DNA of 34,266 nt from Longimicrobiales bacterium (lineage in GTDB: Bacteria; Gemmatimonadota; Gemmatimonadetes; Longimicrobiales; Gaopeijiaceae), in NCBI GenBank assembly GCA_029245345.1, contig JAQWPM010000020.1, positions 1 through 34,266 of the forward strand, written 5' to 3'. Each line of letters opens with the position of its first letter. Position 1 is the stretch's first letter. Shown here piece after piece: positions 14,512-22,601 of the stretch. The position numbers and the translations under genes were made by a program. The notes beneath the pieces are model-generated. The model ran no database searches and was not told where the DNA came from. It saw nothing but the letters and a program-made list of their open reading frames with translations.

Positions 14512-16861
14512 ACAGATAGCTCAGCTTCACGAAGAAGCCGTCGTTGCGGCGTTCCAGGCCACTGAAGCGGAACGACCTCTCCTCCTTAAGCGAGCTTCCG
14601 TACCCAGCGAAGACCACGGTGCCTGGACTCGGTTCGTAGGAAAACAGCGCGTCGAACCCGAAGTTGTTTCGAGTCTGAGCCAGAACCCTCTCGTAACCGC
14701 CGTTTCCGTCGGCCCTCACGAGGGGATCATTGGTCCGGCCGTCATCTCGGAGGGCGTCGACCTTCACGGCGTCGTACTCCCCAACGAACCGGAGGAAGAT
14801 GTCCCGAGTGAGTTGGTACTCCACCTTGATGCGGGGTAGAGACCTTATTCGAACTGAGGTCCGGTCCGTCTTACGCAGGTACTGCTGACGCGTATGACTC
14901 CACTCGGCTCGAAGCTGTTCGGTGGGTCGAAAGACGAGGTTGCTGGACCACAGCAGAACATAGGAATTCGACCATTCGTCGAAGTTCTCGTCTTGACCGA
15001 AGGCAAAGAAGCCGTTCGCGCTGAAGCGCGGGGAATTCGGTGTTCGGAAGCTCAGGACCAGGTCGTAGTTGTCCAGCTTCGGTTCACCGACGAACGGAAT
15101 GAACTCCGTGCCCGTCGGGGTCTGATGCTCAATAAACAGACCTTGATACAGGTCGGGCGGATAGTAGAAGCGCTCGATAAGCGCTGAGATCCCGATGTTC
15201 CATCCACCGCGAAGCGTGAAGTCGTGTCCGAACGTCGACTTTAGCCAGTTGTCCGGTGTCCCCCCGTCCATGAACGTCTGATGGAGCCAGTTGGACTCTA
15301 GGACCAGGCTCGCTTGGTACTGCTCCACGAACGACCCGGCGTTCCCGTAACGGGTGAGGCTCGGCCCACCCCTGAGTGCGACGGTCCCCACACGACTGAG
15401 GAAGCCACTCCTTGCGATCAGATCATCGGACATGCCCTTGAAAGAGACGTTGAAGCCGAACTCACGGCCCTGACGCCGGAGATTTGCGTCCCACAGGTGC
15501 CCGTTTTGTGTGACTCCCGAGTTCCTGTCGAAGCTGAATGCGCCCTGCAACTGCAGGTCGTAGATGCCGCCGAACACGAGGCGCGTGTCGGCGCTCGCGA
15601 GTCGGTTGTAGTTCGCGCCGTCGACACGGTCCGTATAAGCGACGCCGAGTGTCGACTCTTCTCCGAGGTCCCGTTTGACCCGGAGGATGTTGAAGATCGG
15701 AGAGCTCCCGTCTCCCGCGAGGTCCGAATCCTTCGCGGATAGGAAGGCCACCTCGGTGCCCGATACCTTTCCGGTGATCTTTGCCGCCACGTCCGGACTG
15801 GCGATCCGTCGTGTGTAGATCAGCCGATTAGGCGTCTGGAAGTTCTCGCTGCCTTCTAGGAAAAAGGGCCTCTTCTCAGGGAAGAAGACGGCATTCCTCG
15901 GATCGAACTGGGTCTGGCTAGCATCGGCTTCGACTTGCGAGAAATCTGGATTCACCGAGGCGTTGAGCGTTAGGTTTCTGGTGATGCCCCACCGTACGTT
16001 GCCGCCCACTTCCGGAGTGGAGGCATCGTAGTCCCACCGGGATGTACCGGGACTGCCGTCGACGGATGACGTCACGACCGGATTGAGGTCCAACACCAAG
16101 CCCCGGTCGAAGTCTTGGAGGTCTTGGAGTGTGCCTCCCTGGGCCAGGAACGAGGCTCTCCCAAGCTGAGCCGGTGTCCAGGTTTGTTCATGGCCCGAGT
16201 GCTGAACGCGGCGGATCACGTTGATGCCCCAACTCTGGATATCCGCAGGCTGGAAGGAGACGCTCTTGAAGGGGATCCGCATCTCGATCTGATATCCAAA
16301 GGGGGTGAGCTGTCCCTGCGTCTCGTAGATGAAGTCCGGGCTCAGGTCGACCGGGTCCCGCGTGCCACGTCCCCCGAAGCCACGTGACTGTGCTCCCCGT
16401 TCGACACGCGACCCATCGGACTGGACCCCGAGCGGATTGACGCCGAAGACCGTCGCGGTCCGCCCGTCGTTGAACGTGTCCAGGAGGATCTGGATGTGGT
16501 CGTCATTCGCAATCCGGTCGCGATCGGCCAGAGTGGAACGCACCGTTCCGTGGGGCTCATACGCCTTGATCGCAAAGTGGATGGCCGTCGACGAGTACCA
16601 GACCAATACCTCCGTGTTGTCCTCGGCTGCCACGCCGTCTACAGGGCGGTACTGTGAGAAGTCCGTCAGAACTGCGGCTTCGGCCCACGCCGCCTCGTCG
16701 AGCACACCGTCGATGACCACGTCTTGGTCCATACGGGGAACCATGACGTCCAGCTCTCCTCGACGGCCGCTGTATTCGGTTGTCGACTCCGGGACGCCTG
16801 CCTGAGGGGCGGGCCCGGCGGAGGAGGCGAGCTGGAGCAGGGCAATCAGAGGGACAAGCAT
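14498..16861 (-). CDS. DUF5916 outer-membrane protein with CBM9-like N terminus
   Basis: The 787-residue product begins with a short signal-like hydrophobic stretch. A CBM9-like beta sandwich follows at about 40-225, recognisable from VIDGVLDEAAW and LLDTFNDGRTATVFGVNPLG. The rest (about 240-787) is the DUF5916 region, which alternates amphipathic strands as in an outer-membrane beta barrel. It contains the family signature NAVFFPEKRPFFLEGSENF near residue 322 and ends with a strand, FFVKLSYLFRMK. Function is not established; CBM9-like modules suggest binding of sugars or other ligands at the cell surface. A second protein of the same family is encoded at 22602-24848. It reads reverse, 105 bases after the M19-like gene. 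Confidence 0.88.
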   Translation of the reverse strand: MLVPLIALLQLASSAGPAPQAGVPESTTEYSGRRGELDVMVPRMDQDVVIDGVLDEAAWAEAAVLTDFSQYRPVDGVAAEDNTEVLVWYSSTAIHFAIKAYEPHGTVRSTLADRDRIANDDHIQILLDTFNDGRTATVFGVNPLGVQSDGSRVERGAQSRGFGGRGTRDPVDLSPDFIYETQGQLTPFGYQIEMRIPFKSVSFQPADIQSWGINVIRRVQHSGHEQTWTPAQLGRASFLAQGGTLQDLQDFDRGLVLDLNPVVTSSVDGSPGTSRWDYDASTPEVGGNVRWGITRNLTLNASVNPDFSQVEADASQTQFDPRNAVFFPEKRPFFLEGSENFQTPNRLIYTRRIASPDVAAKITGKVSGTEVAFLSAKDSDLAGDGSSPIFNILRVKRDLGEESTLGVAYTDRVDGANYNRLASADTRLVFGGIYDLQLQGAFSFDRNSGVTQNGHLWDANLRRQGREFGFNVSFKGMSDDLIARSGFLSRVGTVALRGGPSLTRYGNAGSFVEQYQASLVLESNWLHQTFMDGGTPDNWLKSTFGHDFTLRGGWNIGISALIERFYYPPDLYQGLFIEHQTPTGTEFIPFVGEPKLDNYDLVLSFRTPNSPRFSANGFFAFGQDENFDEWSNSYVLLWSSNLVFRPTEQLRAEWSHTRQQYLRKTDRTSVRIRSLPRIKVEYQLTRDIFLRFVGEYDAVKVDALRDDGRTNDPLVRADGNGGYERVLAQTRNNFGFDALFSYEPSPGTVVFAGYGSSLKEERSFRFSGLERRNDGFFVKLSYLFRMK

Positions 16862-16966
16862 GAATGACGTTTTCCGGGCTCGGTCAGGGCGAGAATTGAA
16901 GGACCAATATCGCAGCGGTCCGGGGATGTGTCAGGTTAGTGGACGTCCTCGCCCCAATGGCGGTGC

Positions 16967-18106
16967 CTAGCTCCACACCTCGCCGAACAACCGAACGAAG
17001 TTGGTCCCCAGCACCTTCTCGATCACCCGGTCGGCATGCCCGCGCGCCGCCATCATGTCCGCGATCGTCTCCATTCGTCGCGGCGTATTAAGATCCGGGA
17101 CATAGGGGACCGTGTCCTCACGAGGCGCCGCGATCCCAGCTGCGGAGCGTTGGGCCGAAACGGCATCGAACCGGCTAGGGAAGTCACCGCTGACATCGAG
17201 CGGAACGATGCCCTGGTCGCTCCCGATGCCCACGTGGTCCTCGCCGCACACATCTAGAGCGTGGTCGATGTGGTCCATGAAGTCTGAGGCCGTGGGCGGG
17301 CCGGCGGGGTTCAGGAACGGCATGAGGTAGACGCCGAACACTCCGCCGCCGTCCGCCGTCTCACGCATCGTCGCGTCGTCCTTGCTGCGTGGGTGATCGA
17401 ACACCGCTTTACACCCGGAGTGTGTGATGGAAACCGGTCCCGTCGCCGCACGGATGCCGTCGATGGTTGTCTGCGGGCCGCAGTGTGAAAAGTCGAGCAA
17501 GATGCCCAACGCCTCCATGCGCGCCACCGCTTCCCGTCCCAGGTCGGTCAGACCGCTGTCGTTGGGCGCGAGACAGCCGGTACCGATCTTGTTCTGCACG
17601 TTGTATGTCGGCTGGACGATGCGGAGGCCCATCTCGTAGAACCGGTCAAGCCGGTCCAGGTCGTCTTCGAACGGAACACCGTCTTGGAAGCCGAAGACGA
17701 GGCCGAGTCGGCCCGACCCTTTCGCGGCTCGGATGTCTCCCACGGTGGTAGCGACCGAGAGCACGTCGGAACTCCGTTCGGCCTCTGCCATCCATGCTTC
17801 CATTTTGGCGGCAGTCGCCTCGAGGGCGGATTGGTTCTCGGTAGGGCGCGCGTTCACCGTGATGTTCACTGCGGTGATCCCTGATCCACGTACTGCGTTC
17901 AGAGCGGCGTTACTGAGCGGAAGCCCTTCCTGCGGGATGTTGAACTGGATCGGACCCGCGAGGGCGTCGACCACGATGGCGTCCCCGTATCCGGGCCAGA
18001 GGGGTGAATGGCGCACCCCACCGAATCGGTCCCAATCGATGGTGGTCGCCAACCCTGGTGTGAGCGCTGCTGTCCCGGCCAGCCGAACGAAGTCGCGACG
18101 TTCCAT
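16967..18106 (-). CDS. Degenerate M19 (renal dipeptidase) family protein with Tat-like signal
   Basis: The 379-residue product starts MERRDFVRLAGTAALTPGLA, a twin-arginine-like export signal. It then follows the M19 TIM-barrel pattern, which in active members cleaves dipeptides, including those with D-residues. Three zinc positions are kept: FSHCG (His208), ITHSGC (His229) and GIGSDQG (Asp297). The first His-x-Asp motif is replaced by VVDALAG, and the bridging Glu motif, normally G-x-E-G-G, reads FGFQDG with Gln141. Two metals as in standard M19 therefore seem unlikely. It may be a one-metal hydrolase, a binding protein or a subfamily with another chemistry. It starts nine bases after the serine hydrolase, with GGAG upstream, so the two form an operon. 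Confidence 0.85.
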   Translation of the reverse strand: MERRDFVRLAGTAALTPGLATTIDWDRFGGVRHSPLWPGYGDAIVVDALAGPIQFNIPQEGLPLSNAALNAVRGSGITAVNITVNARPTENQSALEATAAKMEAWMAEAERSSDVLSVATTVGDIRAAKGSGRLGLVFGFQDGVPFEDDLDRLDRFYEMGLRIVQPTYNVQNKIGTGCLAPNDSGLTDLGREAVARMEALGILLDFSHCGPQTTIDGIRAATGPVSITHSGCKAVFDHPRSKDDATMRETADGGGVFGVYLMPFLNPAGPPTASDFMDHIDHALDVCGEDHVGIGSDQGIVPLDVSGDFPSRFDAVSAQRSAAGIAAPREDTVPYVPDLNTPRRMETIADMMAARGHADRVIEKVLGTNFVRLFGEVWS

Positions 18107-18115
18107 TGGACTCCC

Positions 18116-19348
18116 TCAGTTCCCTCCGTCTGCCGCTGCGTCTGCGCGGAACAGAGGGAAGAGTTCGTTCAGCAGTCGAGTTGTGATCGCGACGCGTAGT
18201 CCGTTCGAGTCCGGTCCAGTCTCGTCCAGTCCGACCGTGTTCAAAGCGGAGATGGCCCCGATCTTCGCGATCGGATCGAAGTACATGTACGAGAGGAAGC
18301 CACGCTGGCTGCCGGTGTGACCGACCACTTGATGCCCGTCCTGCTCATAGAGAAAGAACGACAGCCCCATCGAAGACGTCCCGTAGGGAGAGTCACCAAT
18401 CGGCACGACGTCGTTCCACATCTCTTGGAGGGAATTGCGGGAGAGAACGGCGTCGTAGTCGCTGCCTTCAAGGCGTGAGCCCATAAGGAATGCGAGGTAT
18501 CGCCCCATGTCGCCCAGAGGGGCGTTCAGCCCACCGTTCGCCACCGTGATTCCCGTGTTGAAGTCCAAGCCGCCCGCGGTCACCTGGTCTTCCGCCACGA
18601 AGTAGTGGTTCGATCGAAAGCGCAGCAGGCCCCATGGTGTCGCGTCGAAATACGTTCGGCGCATGCCTAAGGGGCGGAAGATGTTTTTGTCGATGTACGC
18701 CTCGTAGACGTCGCCGCTCACATACTCGATGACCTTGCCCAGGAAGATGATCCCCGGGTTCGAGTAGCTGAACTTCGACCCCGGCTCGAATTCGATCTCT
18801 GTGTAGGGGATCATCGAAACGAGCTGACTCCACTCGGTCGGCTCATGCGGCTGCCAGTCCTCACCCCCCGCGAACGGCCAGGTGCCGGCACGGAAGCCGG
18901 CGGAGTGGCTCATGAGATGACGGATCGTGATGTTGTCCATTGAGCCGTACTCGTTGTGCACCTCGCGCAGCTCGGGCACGTATTTCGTGATCGGGTCATC
19001 CAGGCTGATCAAGCCCCGATCACGGAGCTGCATGATGCCGATGGCGGTGAACGTCTTCGTGATCGAAGCCCAGTGGTAGATCGTCGATCGGTCTACTGGG
19101 TGGCCTTCCGACAGATTCGCTGAGCCTTCGGTCTCGAATTTGGTGAGTTCTCCGTCCACGATCAGGGCTAGAGAGGCCCCGACGATGCCTTCCTCTTCGA
19201 CGGTCGATTCCCACTGCATCACGATGTCGGTCCACACAGAATCAGCGCCGGCTGGTGCCTGCCCGAGGGCGGGCGTAACCGCGACGAGAGCTAGGCCGAG
19301 AGGTATCGCGGTGAACGACGCGGATGAAGCGAGACGACGAGCGAGCAT
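18116..19348 (-). CDS. Exported serine hydrolase (class C beta-lactamase fold)
   Basis: A penicillin-binding-protein/beta-lactamase-fold serine hydrolase; relatives include D-aminopeptidases, esterases and carboxypeptidases. The start at 19348 gives a signal peptide (hydrophobic stretch about 12-29, cleavage after ALG-Q) and has GAGG five bases upstream. The catalytic motifs are SITK (Ser95, Lys98), YSN (Tyr195, Asn197) and a late HTGSQRGF replacing the KTG triad. The length is 410 residues. A longer reading frame to 19951 only runs antisense through the neighbouring dipeptidase. It is the first gene of a reverse unit with the degenerate M19 protein, and diverges from a canonical M19 dipeptidase. 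This context suggests action on D-amino-acid peptides, but the substrate is not known. Confidence 0.92.
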   Translation of the reverse strand: MLARRLASSASFTAIPLGLALVAVTPALGQAPAGADSVWTDIVMQWESTVEEEGIVGASLALIVDGELTKFETEGSANLSEGHPVDRSTIYHWASITKTFTAIGIMQLRDRGLISLDDPITKYVPELREVHNEYGSMDNITIRHLMSHSAGFRAGTWPFAGGEDWQPHEPTEWSQLVSMIPYTEIEFEPGSKFSYSNPGIIFLGKVIEYVSGDVYEAYIDKNIFRPLGMRRTYFDATPWGLLRFRSNHYFVAEDQVTAGGLDFNTGITVANGGLNAPLGDMGRYLAFLMGSRLEGSDYDAVLSRNSLQEMWNDVVPIGDSPYGTSSMGLSFFLYEQDGHQVVGHTGSQRGFLSYMYFDPIAKIGAISALNTVGLDETGPDSNGLRVAITTRLLNELFPLFRADAAADGGN

Positions 19349-19492
19349 GTGGACCTCAGTTGTGTGGATTGCCTCCGCAATGTGCCCATCAAGCCCACGC
19401 TCGCGAAAGCCGGGAACCGCCGCCTTGCCGCCGATGAGTCGGTGAAGCGATTCTTCAGGTCTGTTCACTCGCCAACCGAGCTCGGGAAGATC

Positions 19493-20644
19493 ATGAGACG
19501 CGTTTCTTATCTGTTGATGGCTGCTCTCGCTGTTTTCGCCGGTACTGTCGGAGCCCAGCAGGATCCGCACATGGCCAAAGCCATGCGGGTACTGTCTTCG
19601 ACGCCCCTCATCGACGGCCATAACGATCTCCCTTGGGCGATCCGCCAGAGTGAGGTCGCACCCCACGATGTGGAGGCTCTTGAGCATGACCTTCGAGGAA
19701 GCACGCCGTTCCATACCGACATCGACCGCCTTCGTGCTGGGAAGGTCGGCGCGCAGTTCTGGTCTGTGTATATCCCGTTCGAGGCGGAGGCTGAAGGCGC
19801 CGCCAAGGTTCAGCTCGAGCAGATCGACATCGCCCTTCAAATCGTCGACAAGTATCCCGACGTCTTCGAACTCGCTCTGGATGCTTCCGATGTGAATCGG
19901 ATCTTCGGTTCCGGCAAGATCGCTTCCATGCTCGGCATGGAGGGCGGACACGCCATCGAGAACTCACTCGGGACGCTACGCGCGTTCTACGCGATGGGCG
20001 TCCGCTATATGACGCTTACGCACAACGGCACCTTGGACTGGGCCGATGCGGGTAGCGATGAAGCGCGGCACGGCGGACTCAGCGACTTCGGGGAAGAGGT
20101 CGTCCGTGAGATGAACCGAATGGGGATGCTGGTCGATCTCGCGCACACATCACCCGCCACGATGAACGACGCGCTCGACGTCGCGGAGGCACCTGTCATC
20201 TGGTCGCATGCGGATGCACGGGGTGTGCACGACCACTCGCGGAACGTGCCAGATCAGGTCCTGCGCCGCCTGCCGGAGAACGGCGGCGTGGTCATGGTCA
20301 CCTTCGTCCCGTCCTTTCTCACGGATCAGCCGGAAGCCACGATTGCTGACGTCGCCGACCACATCGACCACGTCGCGGCGGTCGCGGGAATGGACCACGT
20401 CGGGATCGGGTCCGACTTCGATGGTATCACCAGCACACCGGTCGGCCTGGAAGACGTATCCACCTACCCGATGCTTTTCGCAGAGCTGTCACGGCGCGGA
20501 TGGACTGAAGATGACCTCAGAAAGCTCGCCGGAGAAAACGTCCTGCGTGCTTGGCAGGAAGCCGAAACAACGGCCCGCCGCCTGCAGTTGGAGCGTCCCC
20601 CGTCCATGGCGACCATCGGTGCAAACGGCGGCATCAGCCACTAA
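19493..20644 (+). CDS. Exported M19 family dipeptidase (canonical zinc site)
   Basis: A membrane-dipeptidase-like enzyme that hydrolyses dipeptides, often with a D- or unusual C-terminal residue. From the ATG at 19493 it has a signal peptide (hydrophobic 5-20, cleavage after VGA-Q) and 383 residues. All M19 metal ligands are in place: IDGHNDLPW (His43, Asp45), MEGGHAIE (Glu150), LAHTS (His218), WSHAD (His239) and IGSDFDG (Asp308). A longer in-frame opening to 19349 would place sequence before the signal and is not credible. The 144 bases upstream separate it from the divergent serine hydrolase and must hold both promoters. The DinB-like gene follows nine bases downstream, so this starts a forward operon. 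Confidence 0.95.
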   Translation: MRRVSYLLMAALAVFAGTVGAQQDPHMAKAMRVLSSTPLIDGHNDLPWAIRQSEVAPHDVEALEHDLRGSTPFHTDIDRLRAGKVGAQFWSVYIPFEAEAEGAAKVQLEQIDIALQIVDKYPDVFELALDASDVNRIFGSGKIASMLGMEGGHAIENSLGTLRAFYAMGVRYMTLTHNGTLDWADAGSDEARHGGLSDFGEEVVREMNRMGMLVDLAHTSPATMNDALDVAEAPVIWSHADARGVHDHSRNVPDQVLRRLPENGGVVMVTFVPSFLTDQPEATIADVADHIDHVAAVAGMDHVGIGSDFDGITSTPVGLEDVSTYPMLFAELSRRGWTEDDLRKLAGENVLRAWQEAETTARRLQLERPPSMATIGANGGISH

Positions 20645-20653
20645 GGAGAGACG

Positions 20654-21184
20654 ATGACCAAGCTTCCTCGCCCTGAGTACAGCGAGTACAACGAGTACTA
20701 CCGGCAGTATGTGGCACTCGTCCCCGACGGCGACATCGCGGTCACACTTCGCGATCAACTAGAGGAGACGATCACCGTTCTCGAAGGCATCACGCCCGAA
20801 CGCGAGACGTTCCGTTACGCGGAGGGAAAGTGGAATATCCGCGAGGTGATCACCCACCTCATGGATACCGAGCGTGTGTTCGCGTTCCGGGCTCTGACCA
20901 TGGCCAGGGAGGACGGTGTCACTCTTCCGGGGATGGACCAGAACGAGTGGACGGTGCGTTCGAACGGTGGAGATCGACCCCTCGCGGACTTGATCGAGGA
21001 GTGGGTCGCGGTGCGGCGTGCCAACGTGCATCTGTTCGCCTCCTTCGACGGGGAGACGGGTGCGCGGACCGGGATCGCGAGCGATAGCGAAATCACCGTG
21101 CGTGCGCTTCCATGGCTGATCGCCGGGCACGAACTGTGGCATCGTGGGCTCATTTCAGAGCACTACGTGGAGAAGTCGATGTGA
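20654..21184 (+). CDS. DinB-like metal-binding protein
   Basis: A four-helix-bundle protein of the DinB/YfiT superfamily, 176 residues. The three-histidine metal site is recognisable: His68 in VITHLMDTER, and His159 and His163 in AGHELWHRGLI. Members include thiol S-transferases that use bacillithiol or mycothiol, and many of unknown role; the name does not imply a DNA-damage function. AGGAG lies seven bases before the ATG. The product has no signal peptide and is expected in the cytoplasm, unlike the upstream dipeptidase. The stop overlaps the GTG of the next gene by four bases, so the two are translationally coupled. Confidence 0.9.
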   Translation: MTKLPRPEYSEYNEYYRQYVALVPDGDIAVTLRDQLEETITVLEGITPERETFRYAEGKWNIREVITHLMDTERVFAFRALTMAREDGVTLPGMDQNEWTVRSNGGDRPLADLIEEWVAVRRANVHLFASFDGETGARTGIASDSEITVRALPWLIAGHELWHRGLISEHYVEKSM

Positions 21185-21798
21185 GTGAGGAAAAGGTCGG
21201 GGCGGACAACGCCGGAAGGGACGACTCACGAAGCGCTTTGCGGCGGCGGGACCGAGGCAAGGATGAACCGTGGGTCAGGGACTTCATGATCCAGGCGCCC
21301 GCCGGATTCATGGCGACAGTGGGGGAGGACGGGCAGCCGTTCCTCAACTCGAACCTGTACTTCTACGATCAAGAACGGCACTGCATCTACCTCCACACAC
21401 ACCGCTCAGGGAAGACGCGCGACAATGTGGAACAGGTGCAGAAGGTCGCGTTCAGTGTCGCCGCCATGGGTCGGTTTCTGCCGGCTCCGGAGGCGCTCGA
21501 ATTCTCGGTGGAATACGCCGGCGTCGTGGCGTTCGGCATAGGGACTATCGTCGAGGACGCGGGCGAATGTCGATTCGCTCTTCAGGCGATTCTCGACAAA
21601 TACGCTCCTCACCTGACCCCGGGTGAGGACTACCGTCCGACGACGGATGACGAGCTCAAACGCACGGCCGTATTCCGGATCGACATCGAGACGTGGAGCG
21701 GAAAACAAAAAGAGGTCGAAGAGGACTTCCCGGGTGCATACGCACTGCCGGAGCTGGTCGTACCGTTCCCAGTCAGATTGGAGCAGCCTCCCGAGTGA
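21181..21798 (+). CDS. Pyridoxamine 5'-phosphate oxidase-like (FMN-binding split barrel) protein
   Basis: The GTG at 21181 overlaps the TGA of the DinB-like gene (GTGA) and gives 205 residues. The core (about 40-160) is a split barrel of the PNPOx-like family: FMATVGEDGQPFLNSNLYFY, CIYLHTHRSGKTRDNVEQ, KVAFSVAAMGRFLP, and VVAFGIGTIVED. These features match proteins that bind FMN, F420 or haem; the class of the Val-Gly-Asp and His-Thr-His segments resembles the 5-nitroimidazole resistance (NimA)-like branch. The first 30 residues are charged and probably disordered. Substrate is unknown. A reducing or antioxidant role next to a DinB-like thiol transferase is plausible but inferred. Confidence 0.88.
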   Translation: MSEEKVGADNAGRDDSRSALRRRDRGKDEPWVRDFMIQAPAGFMATVGEDGQPFLNSNLYFYDQERHCIYLHTHRSGKTRDNVEQVQKVAFSVAAMGRFLPAPEALEFSVEYAGVVAFGIGTIVEDAGECRFALQAILDKYAPHLTPGEDYRPTTDDELKRTAVFRIDIETWSGKQKEVEEDFPGAYALPELVVPFPVRLEQPPE

Positions 21799-21847
21799 CT
21801 TCGGAGAGAGCTAACAAGCAGCGGCTGGAGCGTGGCAGGCTGAGATC

Positions 21848-22489
21848 ATGACCCCTCGCCTCTGGGCCGTTTCAGCGACAGTTGTCGTTCTGGGTGTTCT
21901 CTCCGCCCAGGCCTCCACGGGAGGAGCCCGTCGAACAGCCGCGACCCTGAAGATGTCGGCGGCCACGGGTTATGTGCTTCTCGCCCTGTGGGTCGGGGCG
22001 GCCGAGTCGTCCTTCGGGCGTGTAATGCTGGCCGGCTTCGCCCTGTGCTGGATTGGTGACCTCCTCCTCCTCGTGCCCGGACGTGGACAAGCTTTTCTAT
22101 GCGGTCTGGCCGCCTTCCTCTTAGGACACCTCGCCTACGCGACGGCATTCGCTTCGCTCGGTTTCCAAGTGCAATGGGCCGTGGCGGCGTTCGTTCTTGC
22201 CGTCCCCACGGCTCTGTGGATCCACACCTGGCTCATCAGCAGCCAACTCACGCCACGGATGATCTGGCCGGTTCGCGCCTACATCGTCGCCATCTCGCTC
22301 ATGTTGGTGATGGCCGCGAGCGCGTTTGGAGCAGGGGCACCCTTGCTGGTGCCCGTTGGAGCCGCTGCCTTTATGGCATCAGACGTCTTCGTCGCTCGCG
22401 AGAGGTTCGTGCAGCCAGATCCACTGAACACGGGTGTGGGCCTTCCACTCTACTTTCTTGCTCAGGTGCTGTTTGCGCTCGGGCTCTAG
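21848..22489 (+). CDS. YhhN family protein (lysoplasmalogenase-like)
   Basis: A 213-residue integral membrane protein with about seven to eight hydrophobic segments. YhhN/TMEM86 proteins include lysoplasmalogenases, which split the vinyl-ether bond of lysoplasmalogens. The conserved polar residues of the family can be seen: CWIGDLLLL (Asp71), FLLGHLAYA (His94) and the Ser-Asp pair in MASDVFVARERF (178-179). The start at 21848 follows the previous gene by 49 bases. The last bases of the gene form a GC-rich inverted repeat with the following sequence, possibly a transcription end. The enzymatic role is established for only a few members, so I infer it here from the family. Confidence 0.88.
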   Translation: MTPRLWAVSATVVVLGVLSAQASTGGARRTAATLKMSAATGYVLLALWVGAAESSFGRVMLAGFALCWIGDLLLLVPGRGQAFLCGLAAFLLGHLAYATAFASLGFQVQWAVAAFVLAVPTALWIHTWLISSQLTPRMIWPVRAYIVAISLMLVMAASAFGAGAPLLVPVGAAAFMASDVFVARERFVQPDPLNTGVGLPLYFLAQVLFALGL

Positions 22490-22497
22490 GGCCCGAG
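22478..22497 (+). terminator. Possible hairpin at the end of the YhhN gene
   Basis: CTCGGGC at 22478-22484 and GCCCGAG at 22491-22497 form a seven-pair GC stem around a six-base loop that includes the TAG stop. No U-tract follows, so this is at best a weak or factor-assisted terminator. Confidence 0.35.
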
Positions 22498-22601
22498 GCA
22501 GCAACCTCCGTGAGACGGGTGTCTCTTGAGCAAAAGGGATTTCCTCGACTTGTACAGACAGGACCATCCTTGGCCGCCTCCTAATCTTCCAGCCCACGTC
22601 C

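Noticed and set aside
18116-19951. Longer N terminus for the serine hydrolase
   Set aside because: It would run antisense through the canonical M19 dipeptidase and place some 200 residues before an obvious signal peptide.
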